From positions 1-64,000 of the forward strand of contig JBQNAT010000011.1 of NCBI GenBank assembly GCA_052170315.1: DNA of 64,000 nucleotides. Direction: 5' to 3'. The notes below the pieces were generated by a model that had not been told where the DNA came from, searched no databases, and saw only the letters and a list, made by a program, of their open reading frames with translations. A program made the position numbers and the translations under genes. Below are positions 1-9,275 of the stretch, in pieces; the first letter of the stretch is position 1; each line of letters begins with the position of its first letter. The stretch is from UBA9732 sp052170315 (GTDB lineage: Bacteria; Spirochaetota; Spirochaetia; Sphaerochaetales; Sphaerochaetaceae).

Positions 1-85
1 TGATTGAATCCTGAAAACTTTCCTTCGTGTTTCATTTAATTAATAGTTGACTCCTGATTACAAATAATAGCATAAGCTTTTAAGG

Positions 86-114
86 TTGTCTTAATTACAT
101 TTTTATCTCATAAT
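86..114 (+). promoter_or_regulatory. Promoter of rsmE, probably leaderless
   Basis: A -35 element TTGTCT (86-91) is separated by 17 nt from a -10 element CATAAT (109-114). The rsmE ATG begins 6 nt after the -10 box, where transcription itself should start, and no Shine-Dalgarno sequence lies before it. A leaderless mRNA is inferred. Confidence 0.5.
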
Positions 115-120
115 CTTTTC

Positions 121-894
121 ATGCGCCTGTTTGTACTGCCGGGGTCTTTCAAAAATTCTTCTTCTCTTGAACTGACAGGAAAAGACTACAATTACATTGT
201 GAAAGTTTTAAGAATGAAGGAAGGGCAGCTGCTTATGGGGCGCGATAATGACGGCGGGCTCTGGAATCTTAAGATAGTCCGTATAGGCAAATCCATATGC
301 ACCTTATCAGCGGAAGCAGCCGATAGGGCGGAAGAAAGGACGGACGCTCTGCCGCAGGCCCGGCCGCTTAAACCAATTATCCTTTACCAGTGTCTTCCGA
401 AGGGACGAAAAATAGACGCTATCATAAAAAAAGCTGCTGAAGCAGGAGTTCGTGACATTGTTCTTGTAAAAAGCAGAAACTGCGTTGCAAACCTTGAAGG
501 CCGGGAAGATTCACGTCTTGAAAGATTCAATGCCATTGTTGTAGAAGCAATTCAGCAAAGCGGTTCTCTGGTTCCCACGAAAGTTTCCGGTCCAATAGAC
601 ATAAAAGACATCCCGGAAGACTTCAGAAAACGAAGTGAAGGACGGGTTTCTCTGGGTCTTATCCTGCATCAGGCAAAACTTGAAGAACAGCAGGCCGACC
701 TTATCTCCTGTGCAAAGGGTTTTGACGGAAGCACCGCGATAGTCGTAGGACCGGAAGGCGGACTTGAAGAAGAGGAATGTCGTTTTCTGACGAATCACGA
801 TTTTAAGGCAATTTTGCTTAAAACCAACATTTTAAGGTGTGAAACAGCCTCTATTTACGCAATAGGGGCCGTACAGACGCTTTTGGAAGCATGA
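121..894 (+). CDS. rsmE: 16S rRNA (uracil-1498-N3)-methyltransferase RsmE
   Basis: This SPOUT-class enzyme methylates U1498 of 16S rRNA in the assembled small subunit, using S-adenosylmethionine. The 257 residues match the usual family length. An N-terminal PUA-like domain (about residues 1-75) begins MRLFVLPG and contains the HYI/VLR-like stretch NYIVKVLRM. The C-terminal knotted SPOUT domain carries KAAEAGV, the cofactor-binding GPEGGLEEEE and the final LKTNILRCETAS, all hallmark RsmE motifs. The start is the only reasonable ATG and sits 6 nt after a -10-like box, so the message may be leaderless. It stands alone, followed by a gene-free region rich in DnaA boxes. Confidence 0.95.
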   Translation: MRLFVLPGSFKNSSSLELTGKDYNYIVKVLRMKEGQLLMGRDNDGGLWNLKIVRIGKSICTLSAEAADRAEERTDALPQARPLKPIILYQCLPKGRKIDAIIKKAAEAGVRDIVLVKSRNCVANLEGREDSRLERFNAIVVEAIQQSGSLVPTKVSGPIDIKDIPEDFRKRSEGRVSLGLILHQAKLEEQQADLISCAKGFDGSTAIVVGPEGGLEEEECRFLTNHDFKAILLKTNILRCETASIYAIGAVQTLLEA

Positions 895-1260
895 TGTCAA
901 TAACCTGTGCATAACTATTCACTTATCACCGGCCCGACCGTTTGTCAACCGCTACAAAACTATAATAAAACCTATATAACTTTTAAACAGATTTCATAAT
1001 GGACACTTACACTTATTTCTTTTTAATATAAAAAATTAATTACTACTATTCACATGATTAGTACCAAGTTGGGAACAATGTCTCAACGGCTCGCTGAAGA
1101 CATTATGAACACCCGATTCAACAGATTGTGCATAACCTGTGCAATAGTGTGTGTAAAAAAGAAACGTTTTCATTTTAAAGCAGCTTTATCTTCTTATAGA
1201 GGAAGAACCTGTCCAAGGCAGGTTCTTCTCTTCAAAAACGGTCGGTTAACCATATATGAA
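895..1260. other. Gene-free region with a cluster of DnaA-box-like 9-mers
   Basis: This 366-bp stretch lies between the convergent rsmE and ctp genes. It has two perfect DnaA boxes in the minus orientation, TGTGCATAA at 906-914 and 1127-1135. There are one-mismatch copies at 1093-1101 (TTATGAACA) and 1148-1156 (TGTGTGTAA), and a weaker TGTGCAATA at 1138-1146. Between them, about 955-1055 is very AT-rich. The arrangement resembles an origin or a DnaA-titration site, yet dnaA is about 14 kb away. No open reading frame here looks coding. Calling it functional is inference. Confidence 0.5.
1202..1228. terminator. Inverted repeat between convergent genes, possible terminator
   Basis: A perfect 10-bp stem, GAAGAACCTG (1202-1211) and CAGGTTCTTC (1219-1228), encloses a 7-nt loop. 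It lies just past the end of the minus-strand S41 protease gene. Neither side has a clean T-run, only pyrimidine-rich flanks, so termination is plausible but not certain. Confidence 0.4.
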
Positions 1261-2784
1261 CTAAAAATTGACAACTCTCTCCGTCTTTTTCACGACTTCA
1301 GAACCACCAGCTTTATAATCGTTTTCATAAGTCTGAAGATACTCATATGCGGCCTTGCACACAGCGTCATAAACAATGTCTGCCAACGGAGCTTCACCTG
1401 AAGAAAGCCGTGAACGGTACTCGTTCCTGACAATGAGCAGGAGAACCTCTTCTCTTAGTCCGGTATCTGCGTATTCAGAAGCAAATTTAGCCATGTTTTC
1501 TTCCGAGAATTCAGGATTTTCATCCACAAATTTTTTGGCCGTTTTGCTGTTCATAATCTTCGTATAGGCATCAAGCTCTTCATCCAGAACATAGATATCC
1601 TCAACTTCGAAGTCGGGCTTTACCCCTTCTCCGTTTATTATAGTACCGCTTGGGCCTACGAAGCTTGCGGTTGTTATTGACGTATAACCGGTACCGAACG
1701 AAGAAATAACCTGCATGACACCCTTTCCGTAGGAAGTTGTCCCGAACAGAACCGCTCTGCCGTTGTCCCTCATTGTAGCAGAGAATATCTCTGCCGAGCT
1801 TGCCGTTCCTCCATTTATAAGTATGGCAACATCAACGTCAGGCGAAACGGTAATTTTGTCGTTCGCAACATATGTGACATCCTTTGAGCTGTCCTTGTAG
1901 GAAATGGAAAGAAGCTCCGTTCCGCTTATAAACATGTCAGCTATGGCAAGCGTTTCGTCAACGTCTCCGCCGGGATTGCTGCGCAGGTCTATAATAAGCT
2001 TTTTCATACCCAGAGAAGCAAGGTCCGAAAGCGCATCATCTATTGAAGAATAGGTACTGCTTGAAAATTCAAGTATACGCAGATAGGCGGTATCCGAATC
2101 TATCATCTCATACTCAACCGTAGGGACAGTGATTATTTCGCGGTTTACAGAAATTGTGAAAGTAGAATCACCTCTTTTTATAGTGATATCCACGGAAGTC
2201 CCTGCTTCTCCTTTCATAAGCTTTGCGCAGTCCGTAGCCTCTTTATCCACAACAGACTCTCCGTTGATTTCAATGATGTAGTCTCCGGTCCTGAATCCGG
2301 CTTTTGCGCTTGGGGTATTCGGAAATACCTGAGTGATAACGGCATAAAGAGTGCTTTCATCTTCAGCGTTCTGATAGTTAACATATGTTTTGGAAAAGTA
2401 TATGCCAATGCCGCCGTAGGTACCTGAAACCTCTTCCACATAGTTTTCCGACTCATCCGCCTTTACATAATATGTGTACTTATCTCCAAGCGCGTCAAAG
2501 AGCGCCGTGGCCATTGCCTCGTAAACCGCGTCATAATCTATGTCATATAAGAAGTTTTTATCCACATACTGATAAAGCCTCTCAAGCGTTGACATGTCGC
2601 GGGAAATAATTTCAGAACCGCCTGAAACGGATTTTGCTGAGCGGCCTGAGCCTGTAGAAGAGGGCTGATGGCTGTTCCGCATCAGATTTTCAAAGAAAAG
2701 CTTCTGCTCCTCAGGAGCGCCGTTCGCAAACAAGGCTCCCAGAATCAGAGTTAGAATAACTAATATCAAAACTGTTTTCTTCAT
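1261..2784 (-). CDS. S41-family C-terminal processing peptidase
   Basis: This is a periplasmic carboxy-terminal processing protease, a serine protease with a Ser-Lys dyad that trims or degrades envelope proteins. The 507-residue product starts with a signal peptide (MKKTVLILVILTLILGALF, cleavage near FANGAPEE). A PDZ domain (YIIEINGESVV) is followed by the S41 core, with the Ser in GGTASSAEIF and the Lys in SYGKGVMQ. The start at 2784 is chosen because it gives a clean signal peptide and has AAAGGTG upstream; 25 more codons are open upstream but are not signal-like. The C-terminal extension after about residue 400 is poorly conserved. The in vivo substrate is unknown. Confidence 0.9.
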   Translation of the reverse strand: MKKTVLILVILTLILGALFANGAPEEQKLFFENLMRNSHQPSSTGSGRSAKSVSGGSEIISRDMSTLERLYQYVDKNFLYDIDYDAVYEAMATALFDALGDKYTYYVKADESENYVEEVSGTYGGIGIYFSKTYVNYQNAEDESTLYAVITQVFPNTPSAKAGFRTGDYIIEINGESVVDKEATDCAKLMKGEAGTSVDITIKRGDSTFTISVNREIITVPTVEYEMIDSDTAYLRILEFSSSTYSSIDDALSDLASLGMKKLIIDLRSNPGGDVDETLAIADMFISGTELLSISYKDSSKDVTYVANDKITVSPDVDVAILINGGTASSAEIFSATMRDNGRAVLFGTTSYGKGVMQVISSFGTGYTSITTASFVGPSGTIINGEGVKPDFEVEDIYVLDEELDAYTKIMNSKTAKKFVDENPEFSEENMAKFASEYADTGLREEVLLLIVRNEYRSRLSSGEAPLADIVYDAVCKAAYEYLQTYENDYKAGGSEVVKKTERVVNF

Positions 2785-2873
2785 ATAAACAATATACACC
2801 TTTTCATTCCATGAGTCTTTCAAAAAACCCGGCAACACAAAAAATATACAATTTGACACACTCCCCTGTTCTA

Positions 2874-5336
2874 TTAATGTTCTTCCTTAGGAAGCTTTGG
2901 AACTATAATTTTCTTTATCAGATACCCGATACCCCTTACGATATGTCCGTTGACAAATTCAACAAGAGCCTGTCCTACATTATATGGAAACATTTTCCCT
3001 GCCGTCATAACCATTGACCTTACGGAGCTGTTTTCAAGCGATTTTTTCAGGAACAGCTCTTCTTTTTTCCTGTTGTCAAGCGGTACGCCTTCCAAAGGCT
3101 TTTTATCATTATTAAGCTTCTTCATGGCAATTTTCAGAACCGGTTTGAAAATAATTCTGCCAGGAAAAGTCAGTTTCATGTCGGTGATACGGGATTCCAT
3201 TGTAAATGGCAATCCTGAAACCGGCTCAGGAAGCCGGAAGCCTGCCATCTCTTCAAAAACATTGTCCGTAATCTTTTCAAGATTGGCACCGGTATAGGCT
3301 TTCATAACAGCCTTTGAATACGGGGACACTGCTTTTTCGCCGCTTATATTAACTTTTTGGGACATCCTTACCGTTTCACAGTCCGAGCATATCTGAATTT
3401 CATAATCTCCGTCTTCAAGAACCCAGCGGTTTTGAGCTGTATCAAAATAGCAAAGCTCTTTCAGAGGTAAGTCCATAGTCACCGTTTTTTTCTCTCCGGG
3501 TTCAAGTAATACCTTGCGAAACGCCTTAAGCTCCCTTAGAGGCCTGAAAACGGCTTTGGAAGGACAGCTTACATACACCTGTATAACTTCATGTCCCTGT
3601 CGCTTTCCCGTATTTTGAATACAGCAGGAAACTTTTAAATTGTCCTCTTCCATATGCGTCTGCAAATCTCCTACGGAGAAAGATGTGTAGCTTAGTCCGT
3701 AACCGAATGGATACCGCACCTTCTTCCCCGCCGTGAGATAATATCTGTATCCCACATAAACACTCTCTTTGTAAATTTCCCGGATTTCTGATGAGTACCC
3801 TTCTCCGAAAGGCACATCTTCATATTTTTCAGGCCAGGTTTCGGCAAGCCTGCCGCTGGGAGAGACATCGCCGTACAGAAGCCTTACAGCGGCGCTTCCT
3901 CCGTTTTGCCCCGGAAGGTACAGGTTCAGAATCGCGTCAACATTTTCAGCAAATGGAAGTTCAACCGCACTGCCTCCGAAAAGCACCACCGCGATTTTTC
4001 TGCCCGTTTTTATAAGAGCCTCCATAAGGCGCAGCTGGTTTTCAGGAAGCTTCATATCCTGCCTGTCAAAGCCTTCACTTTCAGCAGCGTCCGTAAGCCC
4101 CATGAAAACAAGTACGGTATCGGCGTTTTCTGCCGATTTCGCGGCTTCTTCAATTAAGGCGTTTTCATTATCTTCAGAAACATCTTCAGAAACGTTTTCA
4201 AAAACGTTTTCAGAATAGCCCCTGCAAAATTCATACTTTATGCCTCTTTCGTCAAACGCGTCCTTCGGAGAAGTGATTTCTGTAGGATTAATCATTGAGC
4301 TTCCGGCTCCCTGATAGCGCATATTTCTGAAAAAGTCTCCCACGATAAGAAGTTTTTCATTGCCTGTAAGCGGTAAAATGCCTTCGTTTTTTAAAAGAAC
4401 GGCGCTGTTTTCCACAAGCTCCCCGGCAAGAGCATGATGAGCTTTTCTGTCAAAATCCTCTTCAGGCTGGTCTTTTACGTATTTATCAACCAGCTTGAGC
4501 ACATTTTCAACAGCTTTATCCAGAACTTCCTCCGGAACTCTGCCGTCTTTAAGGCCGTCCAGTATCTTCCTGCGGCAGATTGAAGTATCACCCGGCATCT
4601 CTATATCCAGACCCGCCTTCAGAGCCTCTATGCGGTTTTGAGTTGCGCCCCAGTCGGAAACAACCGCGCCGTCAAAGCCGAAGGTTTCCCTAAGCATATC
4701 AGTCAGAAGAAATTTATTTGCGGAACAAAATGTGCCGTTGACCTGATTGTAGGCGCACATGATTGAGGCCGGATTTGCTTTCCTTATTATATGTTCAAAG
4801 GATTTCAGGTAAAGCTCGCGCATGGAGCGGCTGTCTGCAACGCTGTTTCCCATAAGACGGTAGTTCTCACTGTTGTTAAGAGCAAAATGCTTTACACAGG
4901 CTCCCACATTAAGTGACTGCAGGCCTTCGACCTCGCCCGACGCCATAAGGCCGGAAAGAAGAGGGTCCTCTGAATAATATTCAAAATTCCTGCCGCAGAG
5001 AGGATTTCTCTTAATATTCGCACCGGGGCCAAGTAGCATGTGAACGCCGTAATGCCTGCATTCCCGCGCAATAGCCCGCCCCATGCGGAACGTTATCTCC
5101 GGCTCCCAGCTTGAAGCCGTGCAGGCAGCCGTTGGAAAAACCGTTGCGGGCTGACTATATGACATCCCGCTACCAACGTCTCCGTCCTGTTTTCTAAGCC
5201 CGTGAGGCCCGTCTGACATACAAAGAGAAGGAATTCCAAGCCTTGGGACGGGATTTGTGTACATGAAATCTGTTCCTGAAACCAAAGCGGCTTTTTCTTC
5301 AGCTGTCAAATTCTTAATTAATTTCTTTATATCCAT
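2874..5336 (-). CDS. Glycoside hydrolase family 3 beta-glycosidase
   Basis: The 820-residue protein is a retaining GH3 exo-glycosidase, probably cytoplasmic because no signal peptide is visible. Order of parts: an (alpha/beta)8 domain with SDGPHGLRKQ and the likely nucleophile Asp in AVVSDWGA near residue 230; a C-terminal alpha/beta sandwich with LVFMGLTDAAESEGFDR; a fibronectin-III-like domain with YPFGYGLSYTSF; and a roughly 150-residue tail containing LPFTMESRITDMK, as in a known Firmicutes-type GH3 subgroup. The ATG at 5336 has GAGG five bases upstream and beats the ATG at 5357. The substrate (beta-glucoside, xyloside or arabinopyranoside) cannot be told from sequence alone. It follows the protease on the same strand. 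Confidence 0.9.
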   Translation of the reverse strand: MDIKKLIKNLTAEEKAALVSGTDFMYTNPVPRLGIPSLCMSDGPHGLRKQDGDVGSGMSYSQPATVFPTAACTASSWEPEITFRMGRAIARECRHYGVHMLLGPGANIKRNPLCGRNFEYYSEDPLLSGLMASGEVEGLQSLNVGACVKHFALNNSENYRLMGNSVADSRSMRELYLKSFEHIIRKANPASIMCAYNQVNGTFCSANKFLLTDMLRETFGFDGAVVSDWGATQNRIEALKAGLDIEMPGDTSICRRKILDGLKDGRVPEEVLDKAVENVLKLVDKYVKDQPEEDFDRKAHHALAGELVENSAVLLKNEGILPLTGNEKLLIVGDFFRNMRYQGAGSSMINPTEITSPKDAFDERGIKYEFCRGYSENVFENVSEDVSEDNENALIEEAAKSAENADTVLVFMGLTDAAESEGFDRQDMKLPENQLRLMEALIKTGRKIAVVLFGGSAVELPFAENVDAILNLYLPGQNGGSAAVRLLYGDVSPSGRLAETWPEKYEDVPFGEGYSSEIREIYKESVYVGYRYYLTAGKKVRYPFGYGLSYTSFSVGDLQTHMEEDNLKVSCCIQNTGKRQGHEVIQVYVSCPSKAVFRPLRELKAFRKVLLEPGEKKTVTMDLPLKELCYFDTAQNRWVLEDGDYEIQICSDCETVRMSQKVNISGEKAVSPYSKAVMKAYTGANLEKITDNVFEEMAGFRLPEPVSGLPFTMESRITDMKLTFPGRIIFKPVLKIAMKKLNNDKKPLEGVPLDNRKKEELFLKKSLENSSVRSMVMTAGKMFPYNVGQALVEFVNGHIVRGIGYLIKKIIVPKLPKEEH

Positions 5337-5445
5337 GCGAACCTCATATCCATGCAAATCTCATATCCAGACGAATCTCACAAAACAGGCGACAGAAAGC
5401 TTACCTAAGCCGATTGTATCACAGGTTTGGCTTATGAGTATTGCA

Positions 5446-5475
5446 TTGTACGCCTTGTTTGTATTGTGATAAGAT
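5446..5475 (+). promoter_or_regulatory. Candidate leaderless promoter of lgt
   Basis: TTGTAC (5446-5451), an 18-nt spacer and TAAGAT (5470-5475) precede the lgt ATG by 6 nt. No Shine-Dalgarno sequence is visible. The -10 match is only moderate. Confidence 0.35.
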
Positions 5476-5481
5476 TCCACC

Positions 5482-6468
5482 ATGCAGATGTACGTGGATT
5501 TTCCAAACTGGATATCTCCTCTTGTAGTCAGTTTTCTTCCCGTAAGATGGTACGCGGTCATGTACCTTGTAGCGTTTTTCATCACATACCTGCTTTTCAG
5601 ATACCAATGCAGGCACGGCGAACTCAACGGTATGTCCGCAGACGCCTCTCTGAACCTGTTTTGCTACACCATAGGCTTTCTAATCATAGGCGCAAGGCTC
5701 TTTTCCACGCTGTTCTATGAGGGCTCATGGTATTACTGGACACATCCCTGGATGATTTTCTGGCCCTTCAGAAACGGACAGTTCACAGGTCTTCCGGGAA
5801 TGAGCTATCACGGCGGCGTAGTCGGGGCCGTTTTCGGAGGCTATCTCTTCGCAAAAAGCCGCGGTTACCGCTTTCTGGACCTGTCAGACCGCGTAATCGC
5901 GGGCATTCCCCTTGGCTACACCTTCGGCAGACTGGGCAACTTTATCAACGGCGAGCTCTGGGGTCGCGTAACAACAAAAAGTTTCGGAGTAATCTTCCCC
6001 TATGCTCCAAAATTCTCAACAGACCTCACATGGGTACGTGAAATCGCAGACAGCATAGGCATGAGCTATGTTCCCGGCTCCGTTATAAATCTCCCCCGCC
6101 ACCCGTCCCAACTGTACGAAGCCCTCTTTGAAGGTGTCCTTCTCTGGCTTGTGCTTTGGCTCATAATCAGGCCTATTTCTTTAAAAACGAAAAATTCCAT
6201 GGGCCCCGGACTGATAACAGGAAGCTATTTCATAGGCTATGGGCTTGCCCGATTCATAATTGAATATTTCAGAGAACCGGACAGCCAGCTTGGCTTCATA
6301 ATTGCGCTTGGAAAAGAAACAGAGCCTCCGGCCCTTTTTAAGTCCTTTCTGAATATCTCACTTGGGCAGATACTCTGCTTTTTTATGATACTCTGCGGCA
6401 TTGCAGTAATAATCCATGCGCGCAGAGCTGAACCCGTTAAATATCCCAAAAGGAAAAGGAATAAATAA
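5482..6468 (+). CDS. lgt: Prolipoprotein diacylglyceryl transferase Lgt
   Basis: Lgt moves diacylglycerol from phosphatidylglycerol to the lipobox cysteine of prelipoproteins, the first step of lipoprotein maturation, in the inner membrane. The 328-residue protein has about seven hydrophobic segments and the family signature GRLGNFINGELWGR, which holds the essential Arg and Asn. It also has GMSYHGGVVGA with the conserved His, and RHPSQLYEALFEG. It is slightly longer than the enterobacterial enzyme because of an insert around KFSTDLTWVREIADS. The stop overlaps the next ATG by one base (TAATG), indicating translational coupling with the aminopeptidase gene. Confidence 0.97.
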   Translation: MQMYVDFPNWISPLVVSFLPVRWYAVMYLVAFFITYLLFRYQCRHGELNGMSADASLNLFCYTIGFLIIGARLFSTLFYEGSWYYWTHPWMIFWPFRNGQFTGLPGMSYHGGVVGAVFGGYLFAKSRGYRFLDLSDRVIAGIPLGYTFGRLGNFINGELWGRVTTKSFGVIFPYAPKFSTDLTWVREIADSIGMSYVPGSVINLPRHPSQLYEALFEGVLLWLVLWLIIRPISLKTKNSMGPGLITGSYFIGYGLARFIIEYFREPDSQLGFIIALGKETEPPALFKSFLNISLGQILCFFMILCGIAVIIHARRAEPVKYPKRKRNK

Positions 6469-8222
6469 TGAACATAAACGAAAGAGTTCAGGCCTTAAGG
6501 GTCGAAATGAAAAAGAAAGGCCTTTCCGCCTACATTATCAACGGAACAGACCCTCACAAAAGCGAATACGTCAGCAGCCGCTGGCTTTCAAGACGCTGGA
6601 TAAGCGGCTTCACAGGCAGCGCAGGAACAGTAGTCATAACTGAAGACAGGGCTCTTATCTGGGTAGATTCAAGGTACTTTGTTCAGTGCGCAAGGCAAAT
6701 CCTGGGTACAGTCTTTGAAATGAAAAAGCTCAACGGCCCGGAAGCCAGCTCACCAACCGACTTTCTTAAGGAGACGTTCAAAAACAGCGAAAAAATAGGG
6801 ATTTCCGCAGAAACCCTGATGATGAGCTCACGATACAGCTACCTTGAAAACGGTATAAACATACAACCCTCAGAGGATCTCCTTGATGCTATATGGACAG
6901 ACAGACCAACAATGCCCGAAAACAAAGTTGAACGGTTGTCTGATGACCTATGCGGTCAAAGTCCAAGCGAAAAAATAGAGATAATACGGGAAAAAGGCTA
7001 TCAGAATAACGAAGAGTACCAGCTTATTTCAGGCCTTGACGACATTGCATGGATACTGAACCTCAGAGGAAGCGACGTTGAAGACACTCCTGTTTTCCTT
7101 GCCCACCTGCTGATAGGAAGAAACAGCGTAAAGCTTTTTACCCCAAGAGCGCGTTTTTGCGATGTAAAGCCTGAAGGCTATGAAGTTCTTCCATATGAGG
7201 ATACGCAAGCGGAACTTTCAAAGCTTAAGAACACAACAGTCAGGCTGGACCCCGATAAGACCAACATGAAACTTAAAAACGCTCTTGACCTGGCAGAAAA
7301 TGTAAAGATATCCGAAGGCCGTGAGTATTCTACAATGCTTAAGGCCTGCAAAAACGAAACCGAACTTGAAGGCATGAGAATAGCCCACATCCTTGACGGT
7401 GTTGCCCTTGTAAATTTCCTTGCCATGGTAAAAAGAAACGAATATGACTTTACGGAAATCTCAATAGCAAAGGCTCTTTCAGACGAAAGGGAAAGGGAAG
7501 AAGACTATCTTGGACCGTCGTTCTCAACAATAGCGGGATTTGGAGTCCATGGGGCCGTAGTGCATTACAGCGCAACAGAAGAAACGGACATCCCCATAAC
7601 CGGAAACGGCCTTCTTGTACTTGATTCGGGCGGGCAGTACACCTGCGGAACCACAGACATAACAAGAACCCTTCTGTTTGGAGAAGCAACTCAGGAAGAA
7701 AAGGAAGACTATACTCTGGTGCTGAAAGGACACCTTGCCCTTGCGTCTCAGGTCTTTCCTCAGGGAACAACGGGACATCAGCTGGATGCGCTGGCGCATC
7801 AGTTCCTGTGGCAGAAAGGCCTGGATTACTTCCACGGCACGGGCCACGGCGTAGGACACAGGCTTGCGGTTCATGAAGGACCTCAGAGCATTTCATACAA
7901 ACAGGGAAAGGACCCGGTTGCCCTTGAAAAGGGTATGGTCGTAAGCGATGAACCGGGAATTTACAAAGAAGGAAGACATGGGATAAGGATAGAAAACCTT
8001 GTAGCCGTAACAGATGCCGCAGATACTGAATTCGGCCACTTCCTGACATTTGAAGTTCTTACCTGCTGTCCCTATGAAAGAGCCCTTATAGTAAAGGAAA
8101 TGCTGACACCGGACGAAATAAGCATGATAGACGACTATCACGGCTGGGTTCGTGAGATGCTGCTGGATATGGTGGACGAAGAAGCCAAAGATTATCTTGT
8201 TGAAGCCACAAAGCCTCTTTGA
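6468..8222 (+). CDS. Xaa-Pro aminopeptidase, M24 family (aminopeptidase P)
   Basis: This cytoplasmic two-metal peptidase releases N-terminal residues that precede proline. The 584 residues match the long aminopeptidase P form: two creatinase-like N-terminal domains (about 1-310), the M24 pita-bread catalytic domain, and a C-terminal M24 tail ending near GWVREMLL. Metal ligands are visible in DSGGQYTCGTTDITRT (two Asp), FHGTGHGVGHRLAVHEGP (His), DEPGIY (Glu) and IRIENL (Glu). It is coupled to lgt by a one-base overlap and is followed after 26 bp by the sugar kinase on the same strand, so the three may form one operon. Confidence 0.95.
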   Translation: MNINERVQALRVEMKKKGLSAYIINGTDPHKSEYVSSRWLSRRWISGFTGSAGTVVITEDRALIWVDSRYFVQCARQILGTVFEMKKLNGPEASSPTDFLKETFKNSEKIGISAETLMMSSRYSYLENGINIQPSEDLLDAIWTDRPTMPENKVERLSDDLCGQSPSEKIEIIREKGYQNNEEYQLISGLDDIAWILNLRGSDVEDTPVFLAHLLIGRNSVKLFTPRARFCDVKPEGYEVLPYEDTQAELSKLKNTTVRLDPDKTNMKLKNALDLAENVKISEGREYSTMLKACKNETELEGMRIAHILDGVALVNFLAMVKRNEYDFTEISIAKALSDEREREEDYLGPSFSTIAGFGVHGAVVHYSATEETDIPITGNGLLVLDSGGQYTCGTTDITRTLLFGEATQEEKEDYTLVLKGHLALASQVFPQGTTGHQLDALAHQFLWQKGLDYFHGTGHGVGHRLAVHEGPQSISYKQGKDPVALEKGMVVSDEPGIYKEGRHGIRIENLVAVTDAADTEFGHFLTFEVLTCCPYERALIVKEMLTPDEISMIDDYHGWVREMLLDMVDEEAKDYLVEATKPL

Positions 8223-8248
8223 TAGAATCATTCAGGTAGGGAGCGCCG

Positions 8249-9256
8249 ATGAAAGGAAAAGCGGGAAACGTCTACGGGATAGGAAATCCCCTGATTGATG
8301 TAATAGTAAACGTCTCAGATAATGACCTTAAGTTGCTTGGACTGCACAAGGGGACAATGAACCTTATTTCACTTTCTAAAAGACTGGAGCTGACAGACTT
8401 CATAAAAAATAAAAAAGAGCCTTCCTTCTCCTGCGGAGGTTCATGCCCCAACACCATAATCACTCTTGCGTCCCTTGGAATAGAAGCGACATTGGCAGGA
8501 AAAGTGGGAAACGATGAATACGGCAATATCTACAAAGACCGCCTGACTTCAATGAAGGTAAAAAACAATCTGGCATTATCCTCCGATAATGTTACAGGCT
8601 CTTCAATTATTTTAATCACTCCTGATTCCGAAAGGACAATGAACACCTATCTTGGAGCCAACAGAGATTTTTCCCCGGATGATGTGGTTGAAAAAGAAGT
8701 AAGCAGTTCAGATTTTTTCCATTTCACAGGCTATATGTGGGACACAAAAAATCAGATGGATGCTATAAGAAAGGCACTGAAAATTTCAAAAGCCAACGGG
8801 GTGAAAGTTTCTTTCGACATTGCCGACCCTTTTGCGGTGGGACGTTACCACGACGCGTTCCTTGAGCTTATACGGGAAAGCTGCGACATAGTTTTCGCAA
8901 ACAAAGAAGAAGCCCGTATCATGTTCGACAACTACGAACCGTATGAATGCTGCAAGACAATGGGAAAACTCTGTGAAATTGCCGTAGTCAAAAACGGGAA
9001 GAAAGGCTCTTTTATAAGTCATCAGAGAAAAATGTATGAAATTCCCGTTCAGGGACCTGAAAACCCCGTAGATACAACAGGAGCCGGCGACACCTATGCC
9101 TCCGGCTTCCTATACGGTTTATGTCTTGGATTGGACGTTGAAAAAAGCGGCACAATAGCCTCAACTCTGGCAGGTCAGATAATCAAGCAGGTCGGAGCCC
9201 AGTTCTCCGAAGAAAAAATACCCGAGCTAAAACAGTTGATTTCAGACCTGCTCTGA
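8249..9256 (+). CDS. PfkB-family carbohydrate/nucleoside kinase
   Basis: This ribokinase-superfamily kinase phosphorylates a sugar or nucleoside hydroxyl with ATP. The 335-residue product has the N-terminal glycine-rich substrate motif FSCGGSCPNT and the C-terminal PfkB signature DTTGAGDTYASGFLYGL with the catalytic Asp. The overall layout (GNPLIDVIVNVSDNDL, then YLGANRDF) resembles adenosine-kinase-like or PfkB sugar kinases of unknown specificity. The start ATG is 5 nt after GGGAG. It closes the lgt-pepP-kinase group and converges on khpB with 19 bp between stops. The substrate is not assigned. Confidence 0.9.
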   Translation: MKGKAGNVYGIGNPLIDVIVNVSDNDLKLLGLHKGTMNLISLSKRLELTDFIKNKKEPSFSCGGSCPNTIITLASLGIEATLAGKVGNDEYGNIYKDRLTSMKVKNNLALSSDNVTGSSIILITPDSERTMNTYLGANRDFSPDDVVEKEVSSSDFFHFTGYMWDTKNQMDAIRKALKISKANGVKVSFDIADPFAVGRYHDAFLELIRESCDIVFANKEEARIMFDNYEPYECCKTMGKLCEIAVVKNGKKGSFISHQRKMYEIPVQGPENPVDTTGAGDTYASGFLYGLCLGLDVEKSGTIASTLAGQIIKQVGAQFSEEKIPELKQLISDLL

Positions 9257-9275
9257 TTCAGGCCCCGGTATTGCC

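Noticed and set aside
1054..1401. A 115-codon plus-strand frame in the DnaA-box region
   Set aside because: It runs into the 3-prime end of the protease gene on the other strand, has no ribosome-binding site and no recognisable motif.
7450..8049. A 199-codon minus-strand frame
   Set aside because: It is antisense to the conserved catalytic domain of the Xaa-Pro aminopeptidase, with no recognisable domain.
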